Positions 42,003 to 50,045 of a DNA stretch of 64,000 nt are shown piece after piece. Under the pieces are notes generated by a model. That model did not search any database. It was not told where the DNA came from and saw only the letters and a list, made by a program, of their open reading frames with translations. The position numbers were made by a program, and so were the translations under genes. Origin of the DNA: Streptosporangium roseum DSM 43021 (GTDB lineage Bacteria; Actinomycetota; Actinomycetes; Streptosporangiales; Streptosporangiaceae); NCBI RefSeq assembly GCF_000024865.1, contig NC_013595.1, forward strand, positions 2,480,001 through 2,544,000. The letters are read 5' to 3'. The stretch's first letter is position 1. Each line of letters starts with the position of its first letter.

Positions 42003-42740
42003 GTGAGTCTGTACCGTGACGACGGCATCGTGCTGCGCACCCACAAGCTGGGCGAGGCCGATCGCATCGTCACGGTCCTGACCAGGCGCACCGGAAAGAT
42101 CAGAGGGGTCGCCAAGGGGGTCAGGCGGACCATGTCGCGTTTCGGCGCCCGGCTGGAGCCGTTCACCCACGTGGATCTCCAGCTCCACACCGGCCGCACG
42201 CTCGATGTGATCACCCAGGCCGAGACGATCCGCCCGTACGGCGAGGCGCTCGTCACCGACTACCCGCGCTACACCGCGGGCAGCGCGATGCTCGAGACCG
42301 CCGACCGGCTGACCCTGGGGGAGAAGGAGCCCTCGCTCCGCCAGTTCCTGCTGCTCGTCGGCGGCCTGCGCACGCTCGGCTCGGGGGAGCACGAGCCCCG
42401 GCTGGTCCTCGACGCCTACTTCCTGCGCTCGCTGGCCGTCGCCGGCTACGCCCCCGCCCTGGAGGCGTGCGCCCGCTGCAAGGCGCCCGCGGTGCGGGCG
42501 TTCGCCATCGTGGCGGGGGGCGTGGTGTGCGGGGGCTGCCGTCCGGCGGGGGCCGCCGTGCCCGCGGGGGAGACCCTCGCGCTGATGGTGGCGCTACTGA
42601 AAGGCGACTGGCTCACCGCCGACGCCTCCGACGGCCGGCACCGCGCCGAGTGCAGCGGGCTGGTCGCCGCATATCTCCAATGGCACCTGGAGCACGGCAT
42701 ACGCTCTCTCCGACACGTAGAAAGGGAGCCCGCCACGTGA
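42003..42740 (+). CDS. recO: DNA repair protein RecO
   Basis: A 245-residue recombination mediator that helps load RecA on SSB-coated gaps with RecR. The N-terminal OB fold starts SLYRDDGIVLRTHKLGEADRIVTVLTRRTGKIRGVAKGVRR. The C-terminal zinc site has CARC (about 156-159) and CGGC (about 179-182). TAGACT lies 6 nt before GTG 42003, so the message is probably leaderless. Its stop overlaps the uppS start (GTGA). Confidence 0.96.
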   Translation: MSLYRDDGIVLRTHKLGEADRIVTVLTRRTGKIRGVAKGVRRTMSRFGARLEPFTHVDLQLHTGRTLDVITQAETIRPYGEALVTDYPRYTAGSAMLETADRLTLGEKEPSLRQFLLLVGGLRTLGSGEHEPRLVLDAYFLRSLAVAGYAPALEACARCKAPAVRAFAIVAGGVVCGGCRPAGAAVPAGETLALMVALLKGDWLTADASDGRHRAECSGLVAAYLQWHLEHGIRSLRHVEREPAT

Positions 42741-43516
42741 ACGTCCGTCCCCCAGCCCCTCACCCCACCGGCGTCACCCCGCCCCCCATCCCGCGCGATC
42801 TCGTGCCCCGGCATGTGGCGATCGTGATGGACGGCAACGGCCGGTGGGCCAAACAGCGCGGTCTGCCGCGCACCGAGGGCCACAAGGCGGGCGAGGCGTC
42901 GCTCTTCGACGTCATCGAGGGCGCGATCGAGCTCGGCGTCCCCTACCTGTCGGCCTACGCCTTCTCCACCGAGAACTGGAAGCGCTCCCCCGACGAGGTC
43001 CGCTTCCTGATGGGTTTCAACCGCGACGTCATCCGCCGCCGCCGCGACGATCTCCACGCCATGGGCGTGCGGGTCCGCTGGGCCGGCCGTCCCGGCCGGC
43101 TGTGGAAGAGCGTCATCCAGGAGCTGCAGGACGCGGAGCGGATGACCGAGCGCAACTCCACGCTCACCCTGCAGTTCTGCGTCAACTACGGCGGCCGTGC
43201 CGAGATCGTGGACGCGGCGCTGCGCCTGGCGCAGGACATCGCCGCCGGGCGGGTCAGGCCGGGCCGGGTGAAGGAGGAGACCTTCGCCCGCTACCTGGAC
43301 GAGCCGGAGATCCCCGACGTCGACCTGTTCCTGCGCTCCTCGGGTGAGCAGCGCACCTCCAACTTCCTGATCTGGCAGACGGCCTACGCCGAGATGGTCT
43401 TCCTCAACCGCCTGTGGCCCGACTTCGACCGCCGGGACCTGTGGGAGGCCTGCGAGACCTACGCCAAGCGCGACAGGCGGTACGGCGGAGCCCTGCCGAA
43501 CGCGGTCACAGAATAA
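42737..43516 (+). CDS. uppS: isoprenyl transferase (undecaprenyl/decaprenyl diphosphate synthase type)
   Basis: A 259-residue cis-prenyltransferase making the C50-C55 polyprenyl carrier for cell-wall synthesis, or a short Z-prenyl precursor. Motifs HVAIVMDGNGRWAKQRGLPRTEGHKAG (catalytic Asp32), SAYAFSTENWKRS and DLFLRSSGEQRTSNFLIWQTAYAEMVF are intact. GTG 42737 overlaps recO and follows AAAGGGAG. Chain length cannot be told from the sequence by eye. Confidence 0.95.
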   Translation: MNVRPPAPHPTGVTPPPIPRDLVPRHVAIVMDGNGRWAKQRGLPRTEGHKAGEASLFDVIEGAIELGVPYLSAYAFSTENWKRSPDEVRFLMGFNRDVIRRRRDDLHAMGVRVRWAGRPGRLWKSVIQELQDAERMTERNSTLTLQFCVNYGGRAEIVDAALRLAQDIAAGRVRPGRVKEETFARYLDEPEIPDVDLFLRSSGEQRTSNFLIWQTAYAEMVFLNRLWPDFDRRDLWEACETYAKRDRRYGGALPNAVTE

Positions 43517-43560
43517 TGTTATGTTCCGGGGTGCTGCCGACCCGCTGAGAGGTGCACCGG

Positions 43561-44337
43561 ATGACCGTCAGGATCGAACGCCAGGGCCCCGTCACCACCG
43601 TCGTCCTGTCCCGGCCTGAGGTCCGCAATGCCGTGGACGGGCCCACGGCCGCGGCCCTGGCCGGCGCCTTCCGGGACTTCGACGCCGATCCGGAGGCCGC
43701 GGTGGCCGTGCTGTGGGGTGAGGGCGGCACGTTCTGCGCGGGGGCCGACCTCAAGGCCGTCGCCGCGGGCCGCGGCAACCGGGTGGCCCCCGGCGGCGAC
43801 GGGCCGATGGGGCCCACCCGGATGCGGCTCGGCAAGCCGGTGATCGCGGCGGTCGCCGGACACGCCGTCGCGGGCGGGCTGGAGCTGGCGCTCTGGTGCG
43901 ACCTGCGGGTGGCCGAGGCGGACGCGGTGTTCGGAGTCTTCTGCCGCCGCTGGGGCGTTCCGCTGGTCGACGGTGGCACCGTCCGGCTGCCGAGGCTGAT
44001 CGGGACCGGCCGCGCGATGGACATGATCCTCACCGGACGTCCGGTGTCCGCTCAGGAGGCCTACGAGATGGGCCTGGTCAACCGGGTGGTGCCGGCCGGC
44101 GGGGCGCGGCAGGCCGCCGAGGAGCTCGCCGCCGACCTCGCGCGCTTCCCGCAGGACTGCATGCGCGGTGACCGCATGTCGGTGCTGGAGCAGGAGGGGC
44201 TGGACGAGGAGGAGGCCATGGCGGGCGAGCTGCGCCATGGCATGCGCGCCCTGCCCGGTGCGGTGGCCGGCGCCGCCCGCTTCGCCGCGGGGGCGGGACG
44301 CCACGGTGATTTCAGCGCGCTCCGGGGCGGCGGCTGA
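43561..44337 (+). CDS. enoyl-CoA hydratase/isomerase family protein
   Basis: A 258-residue crotonase-fold enzyme. The oxyanion-hole segments FCAGADLKAVAAG (about 57-69) and AGHAVAGGLELALWCDLRVAEADAVFGVFCRRWGVPLVDGG are present. One of the two usual catalytic glutamates is retained only weakly (VDGG at the second position), so the reaction may not be hydration. GAGAGGTG precedes ATG 43561. Nearest gene uppS ends 44 nt upstream. Confidence 0.9.
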   Translation: MTVRIERQGPVTTVVLSRPEVRNAVDGPTAAALAGAFRDFDADPEAAVAVLWGEGGTFCAGADLKAVAAGRGNRVAPGGDGPMGPTRMRLGKPVIAAVAGHAVAGGLELALWCDLRVAEADAVFGVFCRRWGVPLVDGGTVRLPRLIGTGRAMDMILTGRPVSAQEAYEMGLVNRVVPAGGARQAAEELAADLARFPQDCMRGDRMSVLEQEGLDEEEAMAGELRHGMRALPGAVAGAARFAAGAGRHGDFSALRGGG

Positions 44338-44459
44338 GGCCGCAGGACGGGCGGTCGCGACGCTCCGGGGCGCGGGTCCCCGCCGTGAGGACGGCCGCCG
44401 CGGGGGCGTGACCCCTTCCGCCGTGGTGGAGGGCCCGCGGTGATCGGCGGAGGGCGGCC

Positions 44460-45008
44460 TCAGGCGCGGCGGCGGGCCCGGTAGGCCGCGACGTGCATGC
44501 GGTTCCCGCAGGTACGGCTGTCGCAGTAGACCCGGGAGCGGTTGCGCGACTCGTCGACGAAGACGTGGCCGCAGTCGGGGGCCGAGCAGGTGCGCAGGCG
44601 CTCCCACTCGCCCTCGACGAGCAGGTGGGCCAGCGCGACGCCCAGATCGGCCGACAGGTGCTCGCCGAGCGAGGCGCCGGGGGCGAAGTAGTGGACGTGC
44701 AGGGCGTGGCCGTCGTGCTCGGTCAGGCGCGGGGTGATGCGGGTGCCGCTCAGCAGCGTGTTCAGCCGGATGACCGCGGTGGCCTGGTCGGGGGCGGTGA
44801 AGACCTTGTGGAGGGCCTCACGCAGGGCGCGCACCTGGCCCAGGTCCGCCTCGCCGAGCTCGCCGACACCGCTGACCTGCCGGTTCTCCACGAATTCAGT
44901 CAGTTGCTCCAGGTCGGTCAGACTGTCTTCGCCTCCGGTGGAGGGGGAGGTGTTGACGAGATCGACCACAGTGGCGAGCGAGTACACCATGTCATGTCCA
45001 AATGGCAT
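44460..45008 (-). CDS. CGNR zinc-finger (ABATE domain) protein
   Basis: A 182-residue putative regulator. An ABATE-type N-terminal helical domain precedes the C-terminal zinc knuckle CSAPDCGHVFVDESRNRSRVYCDSRTCGNRMHVAAYRARRR, with the CGNR motif at its end. Such proteins are predicted stress-linked transcription regulators. AGGAGG lies 5 nt before ATG 45008. Divergent from the EamA transporter gene, which may be its target. Confidence 0.9.
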   Translation of the reverse strand: MPFGHDMVYSLATVVDLVNTSPSTGGEDSLTDLEQLTEFVENRQVSGVGELGEADLGQVRALREALHKVFTAPDQATAVIRLNTLLSGTRITPRLTEHDGHALHVHYFAPGASLGEHLSADLGVALAHLLVEGEWERLRTCSAPDCGHVFVDESRNRSRVYCDSRTCGNRMHVAAYRARRRA

Positions 45009-45105
45009 GTTGCCTCCTGTTGAATGCGGTTCTAACGTGGGGGGCGCGTACGGCGGCTCGCCGTCTCGGAAGCGTATCTCTCCGGCGCCTGTTCGGGGGC
45101 CCGTC

Positions 45106-46119
45106 GTGACCGCACACCGCCGCGCCGTCCTGGCCGCCGTGACCGGAGCGGCGGTCATCGCGACCTCGGCCACGCTCGTCCGCCTGTCGGGTGAGCCCGC
45201 CGCGATCTCGGCGCTGTTCCGGTGCGCCTACGCGCTGCCGTTCCTGGCGGTTCTCGCCTGGCGGGAGGGCCGTCGGCTCGGCCCGATGGCGGCCCGGCGG
45301 CGCGCGCTCGCCTGGCTCGCGGGCCTGGTCTTCGGCCTGGACCTGCTGCTGTGGCACCGCAGCATCGACTACGTCGGCGCGGGCCTGGCCACCGTGCTGG
45401 GCAACCTGCAGGTGTTCGTGGTCGCGTTCGCGGCCTGGGCCCTGCTGCGCGAGCGGCCCTCCATCCGGCTCCTGGTCGCCGCCCCCGTCGTGTTCGCGGG
45501 GGTGGTGCTGATCTCCGGCCTGTTCGACGCCGCGGCCTACGGCTCCGACCCCCGGCTCGGCGTGATCCTCGGCGTGGCCACCGCGCCGGTCTACGCCGCC
45601 TTCATGCTGATCCTGCGCGGCTGCTCGGAGGAGGGCCGCCGGAGCGCCGGGCCGCTGGCCCACGCGGCCGCGTCCGCCACGGTGCTGATCGCTCTGGCGG
45701 GCCCCTGGCCGGGCGCCGCCGCCCTCACCCCGCACTGGCCCTCGCACGGCTGGCTGCTGCTGCTCGCGCTCGGGCCCCAGGTGCTCGGCTGGGTGCTGAT
45801 CACCTACGCGCTGCCCCGCCAGCCCGCCGCCCTCACCGCGCTGCTCCTGCTCATCCAGCCCGCGGGTACGCTCGCGCTGTCCGCGCTGGTGCTGGGGGAG
45901 CGCCCGTCGGCGGTCCAGCTCGCCGGGTGCACGGTGATCGCCCTCGGCGTCCTGTACGGCTCCCGCCCGGAGCGGCTCCCGCGGACGCCCCCGTCCCGGG
46001 CCCTCGCCGGCGGGGCGGGCCCCGCCGGCCTCCCGGACTCTCAGGCCCGGCTCGGCACCCCCGCGGGCTTGACGGCGGCCGAGCAGGAGGCGCAGGTGCC
46101 GAAGACCTCGACCGTGTGA
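45106..46119 (+). CDS. EamA family (DMT) transporter
   Basis: A 337-residue exporter with ten helices in two EamA repeats (about 5-140 and 150-285), e.g. ATVLGNLQVFVVAFAAWALLRERPS and the repeat-2 copy ALLLLIQPAGTLALSALVLGERPS. GTG 45106 is chosen near the divergent CGNR gene; no other start has better support. The hydrophilic 40-residue tail overlaps the 3' end of the convergent zur gene by 79 nt. Substrate unknown. Confidence 0.88.
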   Translation: MTAHRRAVLAAVTGAAVIATSATLVRLSGEPAAISALFRCAYALPFLAVLAWREGRRLGPMAARRRALAWLAGLVFGLDLLLWHRSIDYVGAGLATVLGNLQVFVVAFAAWALLRERPSIRLLVAAPVVFAGVVLISGLFDAAAYGSDPRLGVILGVATAPVYAAFMLILRGCSEEGRRSAGPLAHAAASATVLIALAGPWPGAAALTPHWPSHGWLLLLALGPQVLGWVLITYALPRQPAALTALLLLIQPAGTLALSALVLGERPSAVQLAGCTVIALGVLYGSRPERLPRTPPSRALAGGAGPAGLPDSQARLGTPAGLTAAEQEAQVPKTSTV

Positions 46120-46448
46120 GTGATCTCGGTGAAGCCGTGCTCGGAGCCGACCGCCTCGGCCCAGCGCTCCACCGCGGGCCCGGCCACCTCCACGGTCCGC
46201 CCGCAGCGGCGGCAGACCAGGTGGTGGTGGTGGTCGCCGCTGGCGCACGCGCGGTAGACCGACTCCCCGTCGTCGGTCCTGAGCGTGTCGACATGGCCGC
46301 TGTCGGCGAGTGCCTGGAGCGCCCGGTAGACCGTGGTCAGTCCGATCTTGGCGCCTTCCGCGCGCATCTCGGCGTAGACGTCCTGCGCGCTGCGGAAGCC
46401 CTCGCTCTGGCGGAGGATTTCATGGACGGCATCACGTCTGTTGCTCAT
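46041..46448 (-). CDS. zur: Fur family zinc uptake regulator Zur
   Basis: A 135-residue metalloregulator: winged helix (RDAVHEILRQSEGFRSAQDVYAEMRAEGAKIGLTTVYRALQAL), the metal-sensing SGDHHHHLVCRRCGR and the structural zinc CASC pair. Last gene of znuA-znuC-znuB-zur; the ATG overlaps the znuB stop (ATGA). With zinc it should repress the operon through the palindrome at 49048. Confidence 0.93.
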   Translation of the reverse strand: MSNRRDAVHEILRQSEGFRSAQDVYAEMRAEGAKIGLTTVYRALQALADSGHVDTLRTDDGESVYRACASGDHHHHLVCRRCGRTVEVAGPAVERWAEAVGSEHGFTEITHTVEVFGTCASCSAAVKPAGVPSRA

Positions 46449-47278
46449 GGGCTGGACTCCTGTGGTCGGCTTCGGCGTACGAATCTACCGAGCCCGAGGG
46501 CCAGGACGAACCCTGCGAGGGCCACGATCACGATGATGGCGCCCGGCGGGACCTCGATGTAGAACGAGGAGGTCAGTCCGCCGACCGTGGAGATCATCCC
46601 GAAAAGCATGGAGAGCGCCATCGTGCTCCTGAAACCCCGGGTGAGCTGCTGGCTGGTCGCCACCGGGACCACCATCAGCGCGCTGACCAGCAGCAGTCCC
46701 ACCACGCGCATGGCGATGACCACGGTCAGCGCGGCGGTGACGGCGATCAGCAGGCTCAGGAAGCGGACCGGCAGGCCACTGGCCTTGGCGACCTCCTCGT
46801 CCTGGCAGAGCACGTAGAGCTCGCGCCCGAAGAAGGCCACCACGCCGAGCACGGCGACCGCCAGCAGGCCGATCACCCACACGTCCTGGGTGCTGACGCT
46901 GCTGATCGAGCCGAACAGGTAGGACATCAGGGTGGCGTTGCTGCCGCCCGGGGCCAGCGAGATGAGCAGCACGCCTCCGGCGATGCCGCCGTAGAACAGC
47001 AGCGCGAGCGCCACGTCGCCGCTGGTCCTGCCGCGCGCGCGGACCAGCTCGATCGCCACGGCGCCGAGCACCGAGACCGCCACCGCGGTCAGCACGGGGG
47101 CGGTGCCGGTCAGGAACCCGAGCGCCACGCCGGTCAGCGCGACGTGCCCGATGCCGTCGCCCAGCAGCGCCAGGCGGCGCTGCACGATGAACGTGCCGAG
47201 GGCCGGGGCGGCCAGGCCGACCAGGAGGGCGGAGATCAGCGCCCGCTGCATGAAGTCGAACTGCAGAAGGTCGATCAC
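46445..47278 (-). CDS. znuB: zinc ABC transporter permease ZnuB
   Basis: A 277-residue ABC-3 family permease with about eight helices: QRALISALLVGLAAPALGTFIVQRRLALLGDGIGHVALTGVALGF, then SGDVALALLFYGGIAGGVLLI and GLPVRFLSLLIAVTAALTVVIAMRVVGLLLVSALMVVPVATSQQ. GTG 47278 overlaps the znuC stop (GTGA). Forms the membrane channel for zinc taken from ZnuA. Confidence 0.93.
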   Translation of the reverse strand: MIDLLQFDFMQRALISALLVGLAAPALGTFIVQRRLALLGDGIGHVALTGVALGFLTGTAPVLTAVAVSVLGAVAIELVRARGRTSGDVALALLFYGGIAGGVLLISLAPGGSNATLMSYLFGSISSVSTQDVWVIGLLAVAVLGVVAFFGRELYVLCQDEEVAKASGLPVRFLSLLIAVTAALTVVIAMRVVGLLLVSALMVVPVATSQQLTRGFRSTMALSMLFGMISTVGGLTSSFYIEVPPGAIIVIVALAGFVLALGLGRFVRRSRPQESSP

Positions 47279-48054
47279 GATGCGGGTCTCCAGTCGAGCG
47301 GGCTCGCGGGCTTCTCCTCGGCGTGCGGATGCACGTGGTCGTGGCCGGGCAGCGCGTGCGCGCCGACGGCGTGGGGCGGCGGGCCGTCGTGGCAGACGAA
47401 TCCGTCCCTGAGCACCACCGCGCGGGTGATGAGCGACTCCATGGGGCCGAGCTCGTGGGCCACCAGCAGGACCGTCTTGCCCTGGTCGACGAGCGTGGTC
47501 AGGGTGTCGGCCAGGAGCTGCTGGCTCTGGGCGTCCACGCCCGCGGTGGGCTCGTCCATGACGAAGGTGTCGGGCTCCCCGGCGAGGGCGCGGGCGATCA
47601 GTACCCGCTGCTGCTGCCCGCCGGACAGGGCCTGGACCGGGTCTCCGGCGCGGTGGGCCATGCCGACGGCCTCCAGCGCCCTGGCGGTCGCCTCGCGGTC
47701 GGCCGGGCTGGTCGGGCGGAGCCGTCGCTGCCTGGCGATCCTGCCCGAGGCGACGACCTCGCGGATGGTCGTCGGCACGCCGCCGCCCACCGCGAGCCGC
47801 TGGGGCACGTAGCCGATCCGCCACCACTCGCGGAAGCGGGCGGGCGGCGCGCCGTACAGGAGGGTCGAGCCGCCGGACAGCGGCGTCAGGCCGAGCAGGG
47901 CGCGGATGAGGGTGGACTTGCCCGACCCGTTCGCGCCGAGCACGGCCACGACCTCGCCGGGTTTGACGGTCAGGTCGATGCCGCGGAGCACCGGACGGCG
48001 GTCCAGGCTGACCTGGCCGCCGCTCATGGTGAAAACTGCCTGGTTGGATGTCAC
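47275..48054 (-). CDS. znuC: zinc ABC transporter ATP-binding protein ZnuC
   Basis: A 259-residue ATPase: Walker A GANGSGKST, Q-loop YVPQRLA, signature LSGGQQQR, Walker B FVMDEPTAGVD and switch His in VAHE. The C-terminal tail HDHVHPHAEEK is histidine-rich and may bind zinc. GTG 48054 lies 9 nt after the znuA stop. Confidence 0.94.
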   Translation of the reverse strand: MTSNQAVFTMSGGQVSLDRRPVLRGIDLTVKPGEVVAVLGANGSGKSTLIRALLGLTPLSGGSTLLYGAPPARFREWWRIGYVPQRLAVGGGVPTTIREVVASGRIARQRRLRPTSPADREATARALEAVGMAHRAGDPVQALSGGQQQRVLIARALAGEPDTFVMDEPTAGVDAQSQQLLADTLTTLVDQGKTVLLVAHELGPMESLITRAVVLRDGFVCHDGPPPHAVGAHALPGHDHVHPHAEEKPASPLDWRPAS

Positions 48055-48063
48055 ATGTTGCCT

Positions 48064-49026
48064 TTACGAGCAGCTGAGTGCCGCCTGAAGTGCGGTGAGG
48101 TTCTGGCGCATGGCGGACAGGTAGTCGCCGCTCGCCGGCTGGCTCTCGACCGGGTCCAGGACCGCGGTCTTGGCGCCGACCTCCTGGGCGAGCACCTCGG
48201 CGACCTTGGGGCTGACGAGGGTCTCGGTGAAAATCGTAGTCACTTTCTCCTGCTTGGACACTTTCGCCACTTCGGCCAGCCGGGCGGGGGAGGGCTCGGC
48301 GTCCGGGTCGAGGCCGCTGATCCCGATCTGGCGGAGCTTGTAGCGGTCGGCGAGGTAGCCGAACGCGCCGTGGCTGGTGACGATGGCCGTGGAGGCGCAC
48401 TTGCTCAGCCCCCGCGTCAGCTCGCCGTCCAGGGCGCCGAGGTCGGCGGCGGTCTTGGCGGCGCGGTCCTTGTAGCCCTGGGCGTGCGCCGGGTCGGCGG
48501 CGGCGAGCTTGTCGCCGAGCATGGTCGCGACGGTCGCGAAACGGGACGGGTCGAGCCAGATGTGCGGGTCGTAGGCGACCTCGTGGCCGTGCTCCTCCTC
48601 ACCCGCGTGCTCCTCCTCGCCGGCGACCGCCGGGAGGGTCTTGACCGCTGCCGCCGCGTCGAAGCCCCGGTCGGCGGCGTGCTGCTCGACCGCCTCGTCC
48701 ACGGCGGGCTGCACGCCCTTGATATAGGCGACCAGGGCGGTCTTCTCCAGCCCGGCCACCTGGACGGGCGTCAGCTCCAGATCGTGCGGCTCGACGCCTG
48801 GCTTGGTCAGGCCCGTGACGGCGACGTCGGGGCCGCCCACCCGCTCGGCCAGCCACTGCAGCGGATACAAGGCCGCGGTGACGTCGGTCCTGCCTCCCGG
48901 CGCACCGCCCGGCCGGGCGGAGTCGGCTGAGCCGGAACCGCAGGCGGCGGTGGTGGCGAGAACGGTCGTGAGAGCAAGCAGACCCGCGCCACGCATGCGC
49001 ATACGTCGGGAAAAGTCGGACACCAT
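48064..49026 (-). CDS. znuA: zinc ABC transporter substrate-binding lipoprotein ZnuA
   Basis: A 320-residue cluster A-I metal-binding protein. The signal peptide ends in lipobox TTAAC (Cys29). The mature part has the metal His motif KPGVEPHDLELTP, a His/Glu-rich loop EEEHAGEEEHGHE typical of zinc receptors, and PHIWLDPSRF. ATG 49026 is chosen; GTG 49032 in frame is possible. The start lies 22 nt from the Zur palindrome. Confidence 0.94.
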   Translation of the reverse strand: MVSDFSRRMRMRGAGLLALTTVLATTAACGSGSADSARPGGAPGGRTDVTAALYPLQWLAERVGGPDVAVTGLTKPGVEPHDLELTPVQVAGLEKTALVAYIKGVQPAVDEAVEQHAADRGFDAAAAVKTLPAVAGEEEHAGEEEHGHEVAYDPHIWLDPSRFATVATMLGDKLAAADPAHAQGYKDRAAKTAADLGALDGELTRGLSKCASTAIVTSHGAFGYLADRYKLRQIGISGLDPDAEPSPARLAEVAKVSKQEKVTTIFTETLVSPKVAEVLAQEVGAKTAVLDPVESQPASGDYLSAMRQNLTALQAALSCS

Positions 49027-49047
49027 GTCCACCAGTATGCGCGTAAA

Positions 49048-49062
49048 TGAAAACGGTTGTCA
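49048..49062. promoter_or_regulatory. Zur box of the znu operon
   Basis: TGAAAACGGTTGTCA fits the pattern TGAnAACnGTTnTCA, an inverted repeat of the actinobacterial Zur type. A second repeat (AACGGTT-gtcaa-AACCGTT, 49053-49071) overlaps it. It lies just upstream of znuA. Confidence 0.7.
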
Positions 49063-49070
49063 AAACCGTT

Positions 49071-49463
49071 CTAGAAGGCCCCGAACCGGTCGGCCGCCAG
49101 GAGCAGCAGGAAGGTGAGGAGGGCGACGCGCAGGATACGCCCCCGGGCGCCGAGCGAGGGCCACGACATGTAGGCGAGCCAGCCGACGAACCCGATCACC
49201 GGCAGCACCGCGAGGCCGCCCCAGAAGGACGGCACGGCGAAGCCGACCAGGAGCAGGACCACGAGTGCCACCGGGGCGATCCAGCGGGGAAGCTGGAACA
49301 GGAAGACGAGCGGGGCCGCGCTGCGCTTCTCGACCTTCTGCCGCAGGCCGGTCGCCCCCGGGGTGAAGAACTGCTCGCCGGGCGGGAGCGGGCGCTGTCT
49401 CCGCTGCTGGGGGCGCTGCCGGGCCAGGGGGTGTGCGGAGCGCTCGCTGCGTTTTTCGGCCAC
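49071..49463 (-). CDS. small membrane protein (DUF6703-like)
   Basis: A 130-residue protein with a basic N-terminal third (RQRPQQRRQRPLPPGEQFFTPGATGLRQKVEKRS) and three hydrophobic segments afterwards (about 60-80, 82-100, 110-126). GTG 49463 is the start. I recall similar proteins near glyS in actinobacteria; the DUF number is uncertain. Function unknown. Confidence 0.75.
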   Translation of the reverse strand: MAEKRSERSAHPLARQRPQQRRQRPLPPGEQFFTPGATGLRQKVEKRSAAPLVFLFQLPRWIAPVALVVLLLVGFAVPSFWGGLAVLPVIGFVGWLAYMSWPSLGARGRILRVALLTFLLLLAADRFGAF

Positions 49464-49616
49464 GGCCCGAGCCTAACGCCGGGACGCCCCGGGCGACATG
49501 CTCCGTCGCCCCCGGCCGGCGCGTGCCGCACCCGGGCTCACGCCCGCCCGCCGGTGCCGGCGGGCCGGGGCGACGCCGGAAGCGGGGAGGACGGCGGGCT
49601 CTGACATGCTGTCCGG

Positions 49617-49895
49617 ATGCTTGCTCTCATCCGTTACTCGGTGCCCTCCGGCCAGACCGGGGAGTTCCTTGCCCAGGCGCATGACATCCTCGACACCCTG
49701 GCCGGGCAGCCCGGCTACGTGCGCGGCCGCGTGACCCGCTCGGTGGACGAGCCGGAGCTGTGGGCGCTGGTCAGTGAGTGGGAGGGGGCGGGGTTCTACC
49801 GGCGCGCGCTGGGGGCCGCGCGGATGGCGATGTATCCGCTGATGACGTTGATGATCAACGAGCCGAGCGCCTACGAGGACGTGGACCGTCCCTGA
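49617..49895 (+). CDS. antibiotic biosynthesis monooxygenase (ABM) domain protein
   Basis: A 92-residue single-domain ferredoxin-like fold: MLALIRYSVPSGQTGEFLAQAHDILDTLAGQPGYVRGRVTRSVDEPELWALVSEWEGAGFYRRALGA. This is the ABM/DUF family of small dimeric proteins that includes quinone-forming monooxygenases and heme-degrading enzymes, but most are uncharacterised. ATG 49617 follows a GGGGAGGACGG-like purine tract. No co-operonic enzyme. Confidence 0.85.
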   Translation: MLALIRYSVPSGQTGEFLAQAHDILDTLAGQPGYVRGRVTRSVDEPELWALVSEWEGAGFYRRALGAARMAMYPLMTLMINEPSAYEDVDRP

Positions 49896-50045
49896 CCGGT
49901 CCTCCCCGGAGTGGACCGTTCCCGGGCGGCCTCCGCCGGGCGGGGCGGCGTGGTGGTTCATGCGCGCGTCCCGCCCGTCCGACTCCCCTAAGCTGGGAAC
50001 TCAATCATTCCTCGCCGACCTCCAGCCGGATGGAGATTTTCCCTT

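Noticed and set aside
44734..45105. N-terminal extension of the EamA gene by 124 codons
   Set aside because: It runs antisense through the CGNR gene and has no membrane-protein character; the GTG at 45106 gives the normal length.
45106..46119. Frameshift explaining the EamA/zur overlap
   Set aside because: Both frames remain well conserved in codon bias up to their stops, so a genuine overlap is the simpler reading.
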